Of a DNA stretch of 64,000 bases, positions 61,953 through 64,000 are shown one piece after another. The stretch covers positions 1,984,001 to 2,048,000 of the forward strand of contig OY759970.1 of the NCBI GenBank assembly GCA_963662965.1, given 5' to 3'. Both the position numbers and the translations under genes were made by a program. The first letter of the stretch is position 1; every line of letters begins with the position of its first letter. This DNA is from DTWD01 sp963662965 (lineage in GTDB: Bacteria > Acidobacteriota > Vicinamibacteria > Vicinamibacterales > UBA8438). The notes under the pieces are model-generated. The model saw nothing but the letters and a program-made list of their open reading frames with translations, did not search any database and was not told the DNA's origin.

Positions 61953-62044
61953 GGGCGCGCACGGCGCGCCGGCACGGAGCGGGGCGAAGGCCGCCCGCGA
62001 GTGCCGGCGGCGGGGTTCGGAGCCGCAGGCCCCATCTGAATTTA
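61953..62044 (-). repeat. GC-rich three-hairpin repeat, copy R6
   Basis: H3 GGCGCGC-ACG-GCGCGCC, H2 with outer GCCGGCAC...GTGCCGGC and inner GCGGGGC...GCCGCCCGC, GGGTTC, and H1 GGAGCC-GCA-GGCCCC (62019-62033), ending ATCTGAATTTA. The final TTA (62042-62044) is the TAA stop of coxB on the minus strand. Confidence 0.75.
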
Positions 62045-62788
62045 GTCGCCGGCGAGCAGGGCGGCTTCCTCGGCGAGCCACGCCTCGTACTCGGCCTCGG
62101 TCTGGACGGTGACGAAGCCCCGCATGCGGTAGTGGCCGAGACCACACAACTGCGAGCAGTTGACTTCCCAGTTGCCGATCACATTCGGCACCCACCAGAC
62201 CGGCACCTGGATGCCGGGAATTGCGTCCTGCTTGACCCGCATTTCCGCAATACCCATGCTGTGGATGACATCCTGCGACGACAGATAGACGATGACCGGT
62301 TTGTTCACCGGGAGGTTCATCTGGTTAATCGAGACGATGTCGTCGGCGCCATTTGGATCGCTGCGGTCGAGCCCGATGGCATTGGTCGGGGTGATCAGGC
62401 TGATATCGCGCCGGCCGAATCGACCGTCCGCACCGGGGTAGTGCGAGTGCCACTCGAATTGCTTGCCGATCATGTGGATGACGGTCGCCTCTTCGTCGGG
62501 CGGAAACTCGTTGACGCGGTCCGCCCACGCCGGAATGGCGAAGCCGACCAGCAGGACCGCCTCGATGACCGCCACCCCGATCTCCAGGTAGCTCGATCGG
62601 TGGCTCTTCACTCCTTCGTAGTCGGCCTTTGGGTTGGCGCTCGCTCGGAACCGCACGAGCATGTAGATGAAGAACGCACCCCAGCCGACGAGCAGCACGG
62701 CCATCAGCCAGTGTGTGAGGATGATCATCTCATCGATGTCGGCGGCGTGGGCGGATGCCTGAATCGGCAATCCCAAGAATTCACCCAT
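62042..62788 (-). CDS. coxB: Cytochrome c oxidase subunit II (CuA-binding)
   Basis: A 248-residue subunit with two membrane helices (about 23-46 and 69-90) and a periplasmic cupredoxin domain. CuA ligands are visible: H176 (DVIHSMGI), C211, C215, H219 and M222 (NCSQLCGLGHYRM). W and acidic residues near FEWHSHYPG fit the electron-entry site. It has no fused cytochrome c domain. It is the last gene of the minus-strand oxidase cluster in the window, and its stop codon lies within repeat R6. Confidence 0.95.
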   Translation of the reverse strand: MGEFLGLPIQASAHAADIDEMIILTHWLMAVLLVGWGAFFIYMLVRFRASANPKADYEGVKSHRSSYLEIGVAVIEAVLLVGFAIPAWADRVNEFPPDEEATVIHMIGKQFEWHSHYPGADGRFGRRDISLITPTNAIGLDRSDPNGADDIVSINQMNLPVNKPVIVYLSSQDVIHSMGIAEMRVKQDAIPGIQVPVWWVPNVIGNWEVNCSQLCGLGHYRMRGFVTVQTEAEYEAWLAEEAALLAGD

Positions 62789-63073
62789 CTACGGTCTCCC
62801 TCCGGACTCCACGCGCGAAATCGGGGTGTCGAACGCGTCGTCGTTGCCGAGCGCCTGCCGCGAGCGCTTCAGTAAATGAAACATGAACGCGACGAACCCA
62901 CTCAGCACGCTGCCGGTGACGCCGAGCAGCGTGAACACGGCCCAGTTCAAGCTCCGGGCCTCGTCGGAGCCCGTCTCGAGACCAAAGCAGATGGGACACG
63001 CCCATGTGACGGCGGGCGCCAGTAGCACGACCGCCGCAGCCGCCGCGCCGACGCGAAGTGTTTTGTTTGCCAT
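62789..63073 (-). CDS. Small membrane protein of the oxidase cluster
   Basis: I start at ATG 63073 (MANKTLRVGAAAAAVVLLAP), giving 94 residues. It has a signal-like first helix ending in VTWACPICFGLETGSDEARS, with a CxxC pair, and a second membrane helix (VFTLLGVTGSVLSGFVAFMF). CxxC could bind metal or be redox-active, which would suit oxidase assembly. No family is recognised. Its end abuts coxB with no gap. Confidence 0.75.
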   Translation of the reverse strand: MANKTLRVGAAAAAVVLLAPAVTWACPICFGLETGSDEARSLNWAVFTLLGVTGSVLSGFVAFMFHLLKRSRQALGNDDAFDTPISRVESGGRP

Positions 63074-63075
63074 GT

Positions 63076-63113
63076 CAGAACCTTGAACCTTGAAGCGTGA
63101 ACCCTTGAACCTA
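63076..63113. repeat. Period-7 repeat (GAACCTT/GGTTCAA type) in the oxidase cluster
   Basis: GAACCTTGAACCTTGAAGCG followed by TGAACCCTTGAACC; on the minus strand this is a run of GGTTCAA heptamers. It fills the spacer between the two small membrane protein genes. Confidence 0.65.
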
Positions 63114-63320
63114 TTCAATTCCGAGCTCTCTCGTCTTTCTGACGAACTTTACCCCGTAGACCGCCATCAGCACCGCGGAGCACAACGAGCCGACCGCGAA
63201 CAGCAGGTGCCCGGTATCGCCGCGCTCGCTTGCGAACATCGCGACGCCCCACACAGTCATCAACACGGCGAGCAGGATCGACGCGACGATGAAGACGATA
63301 TGAATCGCTCGCAGGGACAT
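63111..63320 (-). CDS. Small hypothetical membrane protein, 69 residues
   Basis: The product has two membrane helices (IHIVFIVASILLAVLMTVWG and LLFAVGSLCSAVLMAVYGVK) joined by a short charged loop, and ends FVRKTRELGIE. It lies between the subunit IV-like gene and the CxxC protein gene in the oxidase cluster, so a role as a small structural oxidase subunit is plausible but unproven. Confidence 0.72.
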   Translation of the reverse strand: MSLRAIHIVFIVASILLAVLMTVWGVAMFASERGDTGHLLFAVGSLCSAVLMAVYGVKFVRKTRELGIE

Positions 63321-63332
63321 CGGTGGTCGGCG

Positions 63333-63713
63333 TCAGTGCGCCCCCTCGTCATGTGCCGCCGCCGCCGGCGCGTCGGCGTTCGGCAAGGCGTAGTATTCGC
63401 CGACCTTGTCGGCGTGGCCGAGAAGCGGGATGAAGATCAGCACCAGGAACAAGAAGGCGGTGACCGCCAACGTCGCAAGGATTGCGCCGAAGCCCCATTT
63501 GGAGAGTGGGACGACTTTTTTCTCTTCGATCAGGTGCATGAAGAAGCTCACCACCAGCGAGCCTTTCGTCGCCGCGATGACGAGCGCCACCGTCACCGCG
63601 AGCGGCACCGCGAAGTCGACGTACGATATCGCGACGGTGGCAACCGTCAGCACGCCCAGACTCATGGCGACCTTCTTGTAGATCTGAATATGGTGGTGAA
63701 CGTCGTCGCTCAT
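63333..63713 (-). CDS. Cytochrome c oxidase subunit IV-type protein
   Basis: I start at ATG 63713 (MSDDVHHHIQIYKKVAMSLG), giving 126 residues. Three membrane helices are seen, with AATKGSLVVSFFMHLIEEKK as the diagnostic block of prokaryotic cytochrome oxidase subunit IV (KxxLVxxFFMHL). It is thought to stabilise subunits I and III. It lies between the subunit III gene and a small membrane protein gene on the minus strand. Confidence 0.9.
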   Translation of the reverse strand: MSDDVHHHIQIYKKVAMSLGVLTVATVAISYVDFAVPLAVTVALVIAATKGSLVVSFFMHLIEEKKVVPLSKWGFGAILATLAVTAFLFLVLIFIPLLGHADKVGEYYALPNADAPAAAAHDEGAH

Positions 63714-63730
63714 GATGTCTGCAAGATCGA

Positions 63731-63748
63731 AACCTTGAACCCTGAACC
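63731..63748. repeat. Short GAACC repeat between subunit III and IV genes
   Basis: AACCTTGAACCCTGAACC, a degenerate reverse-strand version of the GGTTCAA heptamer family. Confidence 0.5.
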
Positions 63749-64000
63749 TAGAGCAAATACAGCACCGGGAACAGGAAGATCCAGACCAGATCGACAAAGT
63801 GCCAGTAGAGCCCGGCCGCTTCGATCCGGTTCGTGAACTGCGTCTTGTTCGTCTCCCACATCTTCGAGCCCGGCCCGAGGAAATACGAGTTCACGATGAC
63901 GCCGGCGATGATGTGCAGCGCGTGGAGCCCGGTCATCGTGAAGTAGATGGCCAGATAGGTGCTCGTGGAGGGGAAGTTGCCGATGTCGAACTCATGGCTG
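63748..64000 (-). CDS. ctaE: Cytochrome c oxidase subunit III, C-terminal part (cut by window edge)
   Basis: The minus-strand frame runs from the window end to 63748: SHEFDIGNFPSTSTYLAIYF, then TMTGLHALHIIAGVIVNSYF and RIEAAGLYWHFVDLVWIFLF. TGLHxxHVxxG and EAAxxYWHFVDxVWxxLF are the signature of subunit III of haem-copper oxidases. About 84 residues are visible; the N-terminal part lies beyond 64000. Confidence 0.94.
   Translation of the reverse strand, partial: SHEFDIGNFPSTSTYLAIYFTMTGLHALHIIAGVIVNSYFLGPGSKMWETNKTQFTNRIEAAGLYWHFVDLVWIFLFPVLYLL

Overview
The window is GC-rich bacterial chromosome that spans a replication origin. Genes left of about 12 kb lie on the minus strand and dnaA-dnaN-gyrB-gyrA lie on the plus strand, so both arms are read away from the origin. 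The conserved order rsmG-mnmG-mnmE-jag-yidC-yidD-rnpA-rpmH / dnaA-dnaN, a parAB pair with a palindromic parS, and the gene types nearby (DUF885, M61 peptidase, UPF0182, caa3-like oxidase genes) fit an Acidobacteriota-like organism. That placement is an inference from gene content and was not tested by any search.

Layout: 1-2448 F1 ATP synthase genes atpH-A-G (atpG cut by the window edge; no atpF beside them). 2634-4430 parB, parA and parS. 4798-12145 rsmG, mnmG, mnmE, jag, yidC, yidD, rnpA, rpmH. 12146-14136 candidate oriC flanking dnaA (DnaA boxes on both sides, an AT-rich block before dnaN). 14146-20447 dnaN, gyrB, gyrA (no recF). 20476-21198 a lipoprotein. 21384-28992 a ten-gene Mrp/Mbh-type cation/proton antiporter operon with three large antiporter-like subunits. 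29036-36224 pcrA, glmS, glmU, a TPR protein and rsmI on the same strand. 36263-40798 a DUF885 peptidase, an FmdB zinc ribbon, galU, serS and a tRNA-Ser(UGA).

40.8-62 kb is more accessory. It has a decayed IS3-type orfA with a 93-bp internal duplication, a broken MFS/spermidine-synthase-like gene, DinB, an amidohydrolase, UPF0182, a peroxiredoxin, a broken FAD/NAD oxidoreductase, a zinc-ribbon protein, a two-domain thioredoxin-fold protein, an M61 peptidase, a broken metalloprotease-like gene, a heavy-metal P-type ATPase, a PF04020 membrane protein, a GlcD-type oxidase, a DsbA-like protein and three MITE-like elements. The window ends in a cytochrome c oxidase cluster (subunits II, IV, III partial, and two small membrane proteins).

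The most interesting observations are these. (1) The thioredoxin-fold protein at 50428-51045 has an in-frame TGA exactly where the first cysteine of its second CxxC motif is expected, followed 17 nt later by a bacterial SECIS-like hairpin with a GGUCA loop: a likely selenoprotein with a UxxC motif. (2) A dispersed GC-rich repeat of about 90 bp has three hairpins whose paired bases co-vary between copies, and its tail repeatedly supplies the stop codon of the adjacent gene. (3) Spacers throughout the window carry short period-7 arrays of the type GGNTCAN.
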